Assembly (NCBI GenBank): GCA_032718475.1
Contig: JAUCBJ010007930.1
Span: 57,724-121,723 of the forward strand
DNA length: 64,000 nt
Reading direction: 5' to 3'
Origin: Nemertoderma westbladi
Lineage: Eukaryota; Xenacoelomorpha; Nemertodermatida; Nemertodermatidae
Under the pieces are notes generated by a model. The model was not told where the DNA came from. It did not search any database and saw only the letters and a program-made list of their open reading frames with translations. This document shows, in pieces, positions 54,581 through 64,000 of this stretch. The position numbers and the translations under genes are program-made. Each line of letters starts with the position of its first letter. Positions within the stretch are counted from its first letter, which is position 1.

Positions 54581-56620
54581 TATCAAATCTTCGATAAATA
54601 TTAATCAATAAATTAAATACAGATGGCAGTAGTTTTAGGTATGTCAAGCTCTTCACTAATATAAATTTCATGCGATGTAAATATAATAAATAGATTATAT
54701 AAGGGCGTTTAAAAGTTGCATGTCGCTGTAACGGAATGGAGCAGGTTATAGTGACAGTGAGAAGCAAATGGAACCAAAAGAAAACTATCACTACTACAAC
54801 AGTACCAGCAGTACCTACAGTACCAGTACGATTCGAGAGTAAAGGTTTAGGTGATTTATTAGATATGTTATTGGCGATTCAATTAAAGAGTCAGAGTGTG
54901 CTACGTACGGTCGCGGTTGTATGAAACTACGACAGTTCCTATGTAGCAAACTTCGCCCGCGTTTGAAATTAAGTAATTAATTACCGGTACCTAATACTTA
55001 AACAAAAACTCAAGTTCGCGTAGCTGATTATGAAACCGTAACCTGTAAAGCTAGTCGCTACAGACATTGTCAATACTGCTAACTTTTAAGGTCATTTTCA
55101 CTTGGTTGTTATGGTATTTTCCAAAAACTAAATATGCTATTAACTTCATAATATCAAAAATAGTAATCTTCCACAAATTTTAACTCATCATATCTATAGA
55201 TATACTATAAGAGCTGTTGCTATGGCAGTTTCCTCCGTTGCTATGTTTAAGACCCTCTAAAAAACCAGCTCATCCGTTTGGTGAAGTCTACCCAATTTGT
55301 TTATAATGTCCGATATCAGTACTAAACATCTATATGGTGTAGCTCAGTCGTATAAAAAAACACTTACGGGGTCATAGACTGGAACCTGTAGTACATATAG
55401 AAACACCTAGATTTATAAACATTGAGGCAGAAAACAACAGTTGGACAATTTTTTACCGACGAAAATACGAAATTAAACATCATGATTATTGAAATATTTC
55501 CGTTGCTATGTTAACCCGACTGCCCGAGCGGGTTTTATAAATTGCAGAACGATAACAATTCAACCAGTATGTAGGAGTGTGGAACAATTCAACCAGTGTG
55601 GATACACTGCGTTGTACCGGTGCTAAACTAGACTTTTAAATGATACCGACTGAACTATGAAACTGCAAGCTTGACGATGAGTAGGTGTGGCATTCAAGGC
55701 GATAAAAGCTCCGTTAGATGGAAACCACAACGAGTCTAAACGACAAAACGAAGTTTGGACTTCGTCGTCTTCATTCTGAGTTTATTGGATATCAGTCTTC
55801 CATTCCGGGTTTATTTGGACTCGGCTACTTTGTTATCGGGTTTACTTTTACTCCATGTGCCACCTGCCATATTAATGTTCAACCGAGAATTTTACGCCGC
55901 CACATCGTATTCATCGTGAAGCCTTCAGTTAGTCGGAATCGTTAATATGTGATATGAGTAGTCTAGTCTAGTACAGTAGTTCAGTAGTACCGGTACACGC
56001 AGTGCATTCTACTGAAGTACTGGCTAAATTGTTATCAATTCTGAGATTTAAACCTCCTTAAAGTTTAAAACTCCTGGCAACGAACGGTACGGCAACGGTA
56101 GTTAATTATGTCGTTTACTTTTTAATTTTCGCTGAAAAAATATAAAAAAATATAGCAAACCATAGTTTCTCATTTTTGATAAATCTAGGTATTTCTAGAT
56201 GTTTCTGGCCTTTATCAAACTCGGTGTTTATTCTAGCTGTATCGTAAGAATTAAGAATTAAGTATGTTTGAACGACCATTCAGCCATTAATTATCTAATG
56301 TCAGGATTGTTTGGCTAGTGTCGTTCAAACGTACTAATACCGTGTTTCCAGGTGTTTCCAGCCATTTTCCAGGGTTTTCAGCTTTTCAGTACATACCATG
56401 ACTACTCTACCATTGCAGGTGCAGCCATATACAGGTATACGCAACAGTCTGACAGTGCTTACCAGTAATATATGTGAGTGAAAACGCAGAATACACTACA
56501 CTGATTAATGACAATCACAAATATAGGCCTACAGCTGTACAGACCTGCAGACTGACAGACGTCAGGTAGACTATGGGTTCCATGGGTTCAGGACTTAATG
56601 CAACTGACACATAAGGAATC
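54581..56620. other. Intergenic, no supported gene
   Basis: A 62-codon ATG frame at 54736-54924 diverges from the zinc-finger gene, but its Thr/Val-rich product is unlike any known family. The remainder is AT-rich with no motif I can defend. Confidence 0.35.
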
Positions 56621-56621
56621 A

Positions 56622-56745
56622 GAATGCGGATGCATCATCGACCAATCAAAATTGCTCATGATCCCCTTCTATTTCCTTAGAAATTGGAGCCCTCCTATTG
56701 GCTTGTTTTAGTCTTACTCTCAAGATTTGTGGTTTTCAAGCAATG
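56622..56745 (-). repeat. Dispersed repeat, inverted copy of 45527-45680
   Basis: GCATCATCGACCAATCAAAA, GCCCTCCTATTGGCTTGTT and TGGTTTTCAAGCAAT are complementary to the blocks at 45527-45680. Confidence 0.8.
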
Positions 56746-56781
56746 TTAGACTATCTTTCTTATAAGGTTTACTATGAGGCA

Positions 56782-56806
56782 CCCCCCCCCCCCCCCCCCC
56801 CCCCCC
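56782..56806. repeat. 25-nt poly(C) tract
   Basis: Uninterrupted C run, the longest of several G/C homopolymers in the window (others at 2501, 2645, 3360, 46973, 47111, 57556, 61434 and 61497). Confidence 0.95.
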
Positions 56807-57009
56807 ATCCCTCCACCCACCTACCGCTGCCAGTTGTCTATTGGCTCTGCTGGCCTTGGAGTTACTCAACTTAGGGAAAAAATCATATTCATATAACTCA
56901 CCGATCCATTCCATTGTTTTTATTTCAATGCTGCTACTTTTTAAATGCTTAAATGATAGTCATTTATTTCTAATGTCGGATTACACCACATAACAAATAA
57001 ATACAGTAC

Positions 57010-57575
57010 TATATAAAATGCAGGGGTGGAAACTTGACGCAAATCCCATCTCGGCAAATTATTATCTGAATACCTACTGTAGATGGATCGGGGGTGTCAT
57101 GGATACTGAGGGAGGGTGTCTGATGTTTCCATGGCAACGGAAGCAGGTCGCGATCCCCCTTATCCCGATAATAGCGATAAGTCGCTGATAAATTGCTACT
57201 AATTTCGCCGGCTAATACCCTGCTAATTTCGCCGGATAAAAGCCGGCTTTTTGGTTCTAATGTTCTTAAAGCTTTCGAAGGGTGGATTTCGAAGAGAAAT
57301 ATCCGTCGTTTAGTAGACTATTAGCCTTCGATTAGAAGTTTACGAAGCATTTTCGAAGGATAATTCGAAGACAAAAATGCTTATCGTTTAGTAGACTATT
57401 CGCCTGCGATTAGAAGCTTATGAAGCATTTTTCGAAGGATAATTTCATACATTATTAGAAGCATTTTCGAAGCATAAAAAAGACTATTTTTCGAAGAAAA
57501 AAAATGTAACTGCTACTGTACAAACAAGTCCAATCACTGAACCTGCCTGTGGATAGGGGGGGGGGGGGGGGGGGT
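57010..57575. repeat. G-tract repeat copy and a CGAAG-rich tandem repeat
   Basis: 57010-57065 carries TTGACGCAAATCCCATCTCGG, split here as TTGACGCAAATC and CCATCTCGG, as in 46973-47366. From about 57300 to 57450 a unit of about 78 bp (CGTTTAGTAGACTATT, GATTAGAAG, TTTTCGAAGGATAA) occurs twice with decayed neighbours. A 19-G tract lies at 57556-57574. Confidence 0.6.
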
Positions 57576-58194
57576 ATCAGCCTATACCTACCTTTATCCT
57601 ACCCTACACCCTACTTCCCTAGCGGCGTACAATACGTTATACACTTATTAATGGGAGCGGCTGAGTATATAGAGGAAATATATAATCAATGTAGATTTGA
57701 GGGTATCTATGGAAACTTTAGGTGATAATCGAAAAATTCGAATATGTTAGTTTAAATTTAAATAATTTCCCATATTTTCAGCCATATTAGATTATTCGTG
57801 TTGATGAATCTAGTAAAATTAATTAAATTTAGATGCATTTAATTAATAATTATCCTTCTCTGATGATGGAAATAATGCATTATTTGCCTGATAAATTATC
57901 TTCGTTTTCGAATACAATTATCAGCCATATAAAGAATTGATAATATTTTACATACTGTAGTTACTCTACTGCTGTATACTGTATAAAATATATTCTTAAT
58001 TAATAATAATTTTTAAATTCTTTAATTTAATATTCAAATTTTAATATCTAACATTTTAATATTCAGATATTTTCTTGCTAACATGCACCCCGGTCACCCT
58101 GTACCATCGGCACATACACCGGTACAACATCGCAGCACAGTTTGCAGTTACGTACCTGCTGACCGCTTGACCTGCTTACTTTTTATTCAATTAT

Positions 58195-58365
58195 TTATTA
58201 ATTTATTAATATTGATTACTGCAGTAATAAATATTTGTTACTGCAGTAATAAATATTTGTTGCTGCAGTAATAAATATTTATTACTGCAGTAATAAATAT
58301 TTGTTACTGCAGTAATTATTATATGTTACTGCAGTAACTAATATTTATTTCTGCAGTATTTTTTT
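58195..58365. repeat. 22-bp tandem repeat TTACTGCAGTAATAAATATTTG
   Basis: About seven units of a 22-bp repeat (TTACTGCAGTAA palindrome plus TAAATATTTG) with slight decay at the right end. Confidence 0.93.
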
Positions 58366-58574
58366 GTAGGTAATTTTATTGTTTCAGAGAGGTTTTATTA
58401 ATTTATATTTTGACTCTTTAGAGACGCCATAATTGCGGGCTATCGGAATGTGTCTTAGACAGTTTGTCTGTTGCCCTATCTCTATAAATTTATGATAATA
58501 CTGTACACGAATCTGGACCGAACTGAACCGAACTGGATCGAAAGAGTGGCGAACTGGACCGCCAAATGAAAGAT

Positions 58575-59475
58575 AATATAAAAACAATCATCCATGCAGA
58601 CAGGTGAAAATTAATATTGAATTTCAATTGGTCTTTTCATACATTATAAATTTAGTTGCTTATAAGATGTCGCTAAATTAAGATTACTTGATTCACATAA
58701 AACGCTGCTGTACTCCTTTTACCAGTAGGCCTACCAGTAGCAGGTATCTGGGTTTATAGATTGCAGTATTTTGCGTACCGGTACCGGTAGTTGTATTCAA
58801 CGCCCAAGACAACCAAGTCTCTATCCGCCTCGAGAAAACGAGAAACTCGATCGAAATGCCTCGGGGGGGGGGTTATCCGTCCGTAATCGGAATCGCCGAC
58901 CACTACGGATTATCCCCGTACCCGTAGAATCCCCGGACCCGCAGGCCGCAGCTTCCGACCCAATTCGATTTATCGAATTGGAATTGGACTCCCACTTTCG
59001 CGCCGCAGAGAATGTAATCCTGTTATCTGGTGCGATACACGTCTATCACACGCAGCCGCCCAGCCCTCCCCCAAGGCGATCCGGTCCGCCGCTAAACCCA
59101 GATCGCATCGCATTCCTCGTCGACGTAAGTCTGACTCTTCCCGCCGCACTCCGTGCTCGGAGTATAGAGTAAGAAACTCGGCAGCGGCCCGCATTACGAT
59201 CCGACTGACCCCGTGTAGAAAATATAATCAAACATTACTGCTTTCATTGCTGCATTGAACACAACTACCGGTACGCAAAATACTGCAATCTATAAACCCA
59301 GATACCTGCTACCGGTAGGCCTACTGGTAAAAGCAGTACAGCAGTGTTTTATGTGAAGTAAATAATCTTAATTTTGCGACATCTTATAAGCAACTAAATT
59401 TATAATGTATGAAAAGACCAAATGAAATTCAATACTAATTTTTACCTGTTTGCATGGATGGTTGTTTTTAGATTA
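58575..59475. mobile_element. Foldback element with arms of about 220 bp around a GC-rich centre
   Basis: The left arm (about 58575-58800: CATCCATGCAGACAGGT, TTCAATTGGTCTTTTCATAC, TTATAAGATGTCGC, GGTTTATAGATTGCAG) is mirrored by the right arm (about 59254-59475). The centre 58800-59254 is far richer in G+C than the surroundings. It has an open frame on the plus strand (to 59172) with no ATG and a consensus donor GAC/GTAAGT near 59125. The protein is unrecognised. The centre may be captured host DNA; no target duplication was resolved. Confidence 0.75.
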
Positions 59476-60440
59476 TTTTTAGATAGTTTTATTGATTTAT
59501 GAAAATACTGTAACAAACTAACGTTTTATATTTATTGCAGGTTGGTTCTAGAATAATTGATGAATTTAACAATAAATATACAAAGGAGAGACCGAGACTA
59601 TTGGCGAACGATACAGATACCTACAGATGTCTGCATATACCACTCACCAAAACTCCAACCTAATGAAGCTACATGTACAAACTAAACTGGTGCTGTGGAA
59701 TTGCGGTGGAAATGAAAACGGTATTGATACTGTATACAGGAGGGTCACAGCCTTAACGACGAAATCGCATTGGAAACTTTTGTTGTAAGGAATGACAATG
59801 TTTATAATAAGTACAAATTTAATGGACATAATTTCTATATTATACAGTACTGTATGTTTAATGCAATTATAATAATGTAATTATCCTTTATGTATCATAG
59901 AATACAAGAAAAAAACTAAGCAGCTTTATTTTAAACTTCATGGCCTTTATATTAATTAATAATAATTTATAACAAAACTACAGAAATAATTTTATAACTT
60001 TTTACATTTTTGATAAACTAAAATGGGATCTGTACAGATCAAGATAAAATCTGCAAAGAACTTATTGTGATCTTAACATACAGGCGATGCCAGAATGGAC
60101 AAGATCTTTACGAGAATCGATAAGATCGTTATACAGTACAGATCTTAGTGGAACTAATAATTTATCACACTAAGGTAGAGAATTGCATACGTTGATCAAA
60201 TTAATCATATTGACACAGCCTGCGGTCTCTAGTACATACAGTATATGTACAGTAGGATATGCCAATATTGCAAACGCTCGAGAGGTATTTGCCCGTAACT
60301 TTCTAAAATATTGGAACTTTTTCTTTAGTATGCCCATACAAAATTTTGTTGAAAATGGTTAAAATCTTCAAGTTATTTACGAATGTATTTTTCATTAAAG
60401 ACAGATGGACAGACATAAAGATGGACGCACGTACATGAAA
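59476..60440. other. Intergenic, nothing recognised
   Basis: AT-rich sequence without a supported gene or repeat. Confidence 0.35.
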
Positions 60441-60445
60441 TTTTT

Positions 60446-60968
60446 CCCTTTTACTAATTATCATTGTGCGTTAAGGCTCGCCTTTACTGCGTGGCTCGAC
60501 CCACAATCGCAGAAAACCATGATCACGAAATTTTAAAAATTACGTGTATCACCAAGAACGAAAACTCCAGAAAGTTCCAGAACGAAAAATACCTGTTATG
60601 CCTCTGAACTAAACATTAGATATATTGTACTGTATGGCCTACTCAACTCCACATCCAAAAAAACGATGTAAATGTGAATTTGTATGGTTTTTGGCAACTT
60701 TATAATTTGCTTTATAATTTTTTATTTTGAAAAATCCTGACATAGGGTGCGAGAAAGTGGTGAAAGTTAAGTGTAGTTGGATGATAGTTGAATGTAGTTG
60801 GGTGGAAGTGGAGTGTAGTTGGGTGAAAGTGAGTCAAAATTGGGAGTAGTTGGGTGAAAGGGAGTCAAAGTTGAGAGTAGTTGGGTGATAGTTGTGTGGA
60901 GAGCTGGATGTTCTGTGGGACGAGTCACGCAGTCAGGGCGAGCCTTAGCGCACAATTGCAATTAGTAA
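60446..60968. mobile_element. Short inverted-repeat element
   Basis: TTTTACTAATTATCATTGTG, then CGTTAAGGCTCGCC, then ACTGCGTGGCTCG at the left are mirrored at 60905-60968 (CGAGTCACGCAGT, GGCGAGCCTTAGCGCAC). The interior includes a GTTGGGTGAAAGT tandem stretch (60775-60895). Non-coding. Confidence 0.6.
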
Positions 60969-60984
60969 AAATAAAGCAAAATTT

Positions 60985-61115
60985 AATCTCCGTCAGTTTA
61001 CAAAAGCCCGCCTTTGTAACCTGCTACTTTCCTTCAATTGGTAACAATATCGTTTATTGTTTTGGTTAGAAAAGCCCGCCTCTGTAACCTGCTCCTTTCC
61101 CTCTATTGGTAGTGT
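60985..61115 (-). repeat. Tandem pair of the TTATTGTTTTGGTT dispersed repeat
   Basis: AAAAGCCCGCC, GTAACCTGCT and CTTTCC occur twice about 66 bp apart, joined by CGTTTATTGTTTTGGTTAGA. It shows the family can exist as a tandem dimer. Confidence 0.75.
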
Positions 61116-61429
61116 GACGGGATCAAAGGATCCCGACCGGTTTGATTTATTTACGGGTCAGCATCACCGTGCGAATGGGAAAAAGAGTTTGTCGTTCTTC
61201 CAATATTATTGATAATAAGATATATGTATGTTAATGAGATATAGGATATGACAGCACAAGCAGTATAGATGACAGTATACCGTTAATGATAATATATTGG
61301 TGACGGCGGTGACGGTATTAGAGTGTCACCGCACTGTCCTAAGTGACTGAGTAAACTGGACAACCGACCGGTAGCTGGACAATATATATGTATGATTAGT
61401 ACACTACTACGGCCTTCGTCCAGTGGATA

Positions 61430-62905
61430 CTCTCCCCCCCCCCCGCTCTCATTGGCTGTTAGCCCACTTCACGCCTATCACCTCTATGGGAGTGCTCCCC
61501 CCCCCCCCCCCCCCGCTGCTGTTACTTTCCCTCTCCAGGAGTTTAACCTCTGACCTCCTTTGTGTGTGGCTCTTTGGGGCCGTGTGTTGTCCTCGTTATT
61601 GGGGGTGATACGAGGTTGATTGTAATCAACCTCGTACTCCCCAATATTGCTTAAAGGCGCCACTTCCCAACTTTATGGGGTGGTGGGCGGAATTGAATCC
61701 GCTCACACTCCCCCCCATGCTATCTTCCCGGTGAGAAGATAGCATCAACCTCTAGAGTGCGCTTCAATTCCGCTGGAAACCCAATCTACTATCGGGTGTG
61801 GGGTGGAGTTTTTCTTACTTTGGAGTCGGCTTCCCAGGCCGCTCCCTCTGGGTATGATGTCACTACCCTCTCTTGGTGCAACCGCAACCTATGTTGCACC
61901 AAGACATCTGGCGTCTCGGTTTGAGACAATTGTGGATTTTCACACAATTTTAAAAAGCTCTCACTCTGAACTCTGATTTCTCACTCTAACTCTCCTCAAC
62001 TCCACTCTATCTAACTCCACTCCACTCTAACTCCACTCTAACTCCCCACACCTGACTCGCACTCGCCTGCACTCTCTCTCGCCAACAGCTCCTCTCGAAA
62101 CTCCTCTCATACTGCCCTTAAAGGCGCTATCTTATGTTACCCCTGTGCTATCATTCTATCTACTTACTACTTATTTGCGAACTACATACTATCTAACTCT
62201 AATTCTACTAACTCTAACTAGCTCTCTAACTCTACTAACTCTTCTACCTCTACTAACTCCTAAGTCTACTTACTCTCTAACTCCTAACTCTACTAACTCT
62301 CTGACTCCTCTAAGTCTACTAACTCTCTAGCCCTCTAACTAGAACTCTCTAACTCTACCCACTCTTCTAACTACGTGGCGCTTTCGGTGCCCACAACCAC
62401 TCTGTTACTACCTCCATCTACGTGGCGCTTTCGGTGCCCACAACCTCTCTACTACTACTTTCTACGTGGCGCTTACAGTGCCCACAACCCCTCTGCTACT
62501 CGTGGCATGTCAATATACCACACTCCCTTACCCGCCGACTTCTAACGGTACCACGTACCCCTCCACTCCCGTGGTATGTCTATATACCACACTCCCTATA
62601 CCCGCCGACTTCTAACCCTCCCGGTACTACGTACCCTCCTACTCCCGTGGTATCTCTATATACCACACTCCCTATACCCCGCCGACTTCTGACTTAACTT
62701 GACTAACTTCCACTAACTTTCTTACTTACCTACTATCTAACTATCTACTAACTATCTGACTACTAACTTCTTACTTACTATCTAACTTCTATCTAACAAC
62801 TACTACTTTCTAACTTTCTACTTATTTTAATTATTTAATTATTTTTATTATTTTATTTAAATAATTATTTGTGTGGGAAGGGCGTCTCGCCCTCATTCCC
62901 ACCCC
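61430..62905. other. Pyrimidine-rich, hairpin-dense stretch
   Basis: The plus strand is strongly C/T-biased (CTCTAACTCTACTAACTC-type runs at 61970-62360 and 62690-62820). Perfect inverted repeats occur at 61610-61635 (12-bp arms), 61717-61745 (10-bp arms) nested in 61687-61773 (11-bp arms), 61872-61903 (10-bp arms), 62571-62590 (GTGGTAT arms) and about 62870-62902. A CGTGGCGCT-containing unit of about 45 bp occurs three times at 62374-62490. A unit of about 70 bp with GTGGTAT hairpins and CCGCCGACTTCT occurs three times at 62500-62695. Two poly(C) tracts are at 61434 and 61497. No coding gene is seen. This could be a structured non-coding transcript or a decayed repeat cluster. Confidence 0.6.
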
Positions 62906-62928
62906 CCTCAGTCCAAAATATTGGACGA

Positions 62929-63270
62929 CTAAACATCATCTAACTTCAAGGGCGATTCTTCCAACAGGCACTCTCCCACTGCTCCCCTTGTAGGTCCTGT
63001 AGGATTCGCCACACTCTCCAATTCCAACTCATTAGGAATTGGTTCTCCCTCTTCCGCCACCCTAAAATCGGGTCTCTCCACCGCCTTCTTAACTCCCTCG
63101 TCTCCTGGCATCAAAATGCCACCTCCCACCTTGTTGTCTCCCGGCGGCAGAATGAAAAGAAAGTGAAAGAACAGACAAAACAGAACGTGCAATAGTAATC
63201 CTATCCCTTTCCATCCTGTCTTCTTACTCGACCTTCCCCTTGTCGGTATACCTCTCAACCGGTGTAAAAG
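62929..63270 (-). CDS. Weak open frame with one membrane segment
   Basis: The frame of about 110 codons ends at TAG 62929. It has one hydrophobic stretch (GIGLLLHVLFCLFFHFLFIL) and an acidic, proline-containing tail. There is no ATG at its front (TTG at 63258); the only Met is internal. It could be a terminal exon or chance. No family is recognised. Confidence 0.2.
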   Translation of the reverse strand, partial: LLHRLRGIPTRGRSSKKTGWKGIGLLLHVLFCLFFHFLFILPPGDNKVGGGILMPGDEGVKKAVERPDFRVAEEGEPIPNELELESVANPTGPTRGAVGECLLEESPLKLDDV

Positions 63271-64000
63271 CCTTTGCTGAATTGCCCCGTTATTTTTATT
63301 ATCTTTTACATTAAAATACTTTGTAGTTGATTTAATAAGTGTAAGAGACCGTATTATTGCTGTATCGGTGTTTTTAGAGGATCTAAGACCTATTTCCTCC
63401 GTATGTGTACTGTGAAAGGCATATTTTATGATTCTATGGCAATTCGTGACGCAAAGGGGTGATAGCTACTCTTGAACAGTAGTTACTATGACTACGGTTA
63501 ACAGCTGACATTCATACGTGTTGATTTCCTTTGTTCTACGGCGTCTCTCAGTTCAGTCAGCCAATTAGAGCGTTTTTGTGGCTCCTTGTACAGAAAATTT
63601 CCGAGAAATGACGCAATGCCTATGTGCAGTGTTGACATTCAGTCCTGAGCCAAAGAAAGAACGGCTTGGAAGTTTTTTGTGCTTTACTGTTTTTAGTCTT
63701 ACACTAGTAGGTTTAATTATAAAGGGCATATATCCTTTAACTACCTGACTCATGGAATCACTGCTGACTGATCATACATGCTGACTGCTGAAACATTGCA
63801 AACTCGTAACAATCAGTGTTCAGTTGTTGTTTTATACTGCTATTTACCGTCAGTTCTTCATAATATGGTTGATGAATTATTATATTTGGAATAACGATAA
63901 ATAACCCCGAAACCCAATGTTCTTGATATACCGAAGGTAAGAGAGAAAGGTTACCAATAACGATTGTGACTTATGTTAAAGTGGTTTGAAGTGAATCCAA
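63271..64000. other. Intergenic to window end, nothing recognised
   Basis: AT-rich, no supported gene or repeat. Confidence 0.35.

Noticed and set aside
54736-54924. Small gene divergent from the zinc-finger gene
   Set aside because: Begins at ATG but encodes a low-complexity Thr/Val peptide with no family; length expected by chance.
58771-59172. Plus-strand 133-codon frame as a gene
   Set aside because: No ATG (it begins TTG inside the foldback arm) and no recognisable family; kept only as a possible captured exon.

Overview
This window comes from an animal genome. It carries six recognisable metazoan genes: PINCH/LIMS, eIF4E3, caveolin, CCDC97, PEX19 and PGAM5. All start at ATG, and they use spliceosomal introns where introns exist. 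The DNA is AT-rich and gene-sparse, and is loaded with minisatellites, foldback (inverted-repeat) elements, SINE-like sequences and decayed LINEs. Frequent short words such as TAGGCCTAC and GGTACCGGTA, together with the gene content, fit a marine invertebrate; I cannot name the phylum. Four genes (PINCH, CCDC97, PEX19, PGAM5) are single-exon although vertebrate orthologues have several exons. eIF4E3 and caveolin keep introns.

Layout. 1-4.2 kb: foldback fragment, LINE remnant, and a TTAA-flanked element whose ends are long G tracts. 4.2-6.0 kb: PINCH (minus). 8.3-8.9 kb: dead LINE. 9.5-18.8 kb: about 252 copies of a 37-bp satellite. 20.9-25.8 kb: eIF4E3 (minus, four exons recovered), whose third intron is a 44-bp minisatellite made from its own 3' splice site and interrupted by a hAT-like transposon. 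27.9-30.2 kb: a 22-bp minisatellite. 31.1-35.2 kb: a reverse-transcriptase element (minus) lying between inverted repeats. 35.7-37.6 kb: caveolin (plus, two exons). 39.3-40.9 kb: CCDC97 (minus), with an in-frame 12-residue minisatellite. 42.5-43.3 kb: PEX19 (plus). 44.0-45.1 kb: a foldback element enclosing a small very basic reading frame. 45.9-46.9 kb: a PGAM5-like gene (plus) that has lost its catalytic residues. 47-52 kb: repeats and a possible membrane-protein exon. 52.5-54.6 kb: a C2H2 zinc-finger gene (minus) with a decayed extra finger array. 56-64 kb: repeats, two more inverted-repeat elements and a pyrimidine-rich, hairpin-dense stretch.

The genes share no pathway. PINCH acts at integrin adhesions, caveolin at the plasma membrane, PEX19 in peroxisome membrane biogenesis, PGAM5 at mitochondria, eIF4E3 in cap binding and CCDC97 in association with splicing factor SF3b. 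The window's most unusual biology is at the DNA level: repeat arrays that recruit splice sites and coding frames, and foldback elements that enclose host-like sequence.
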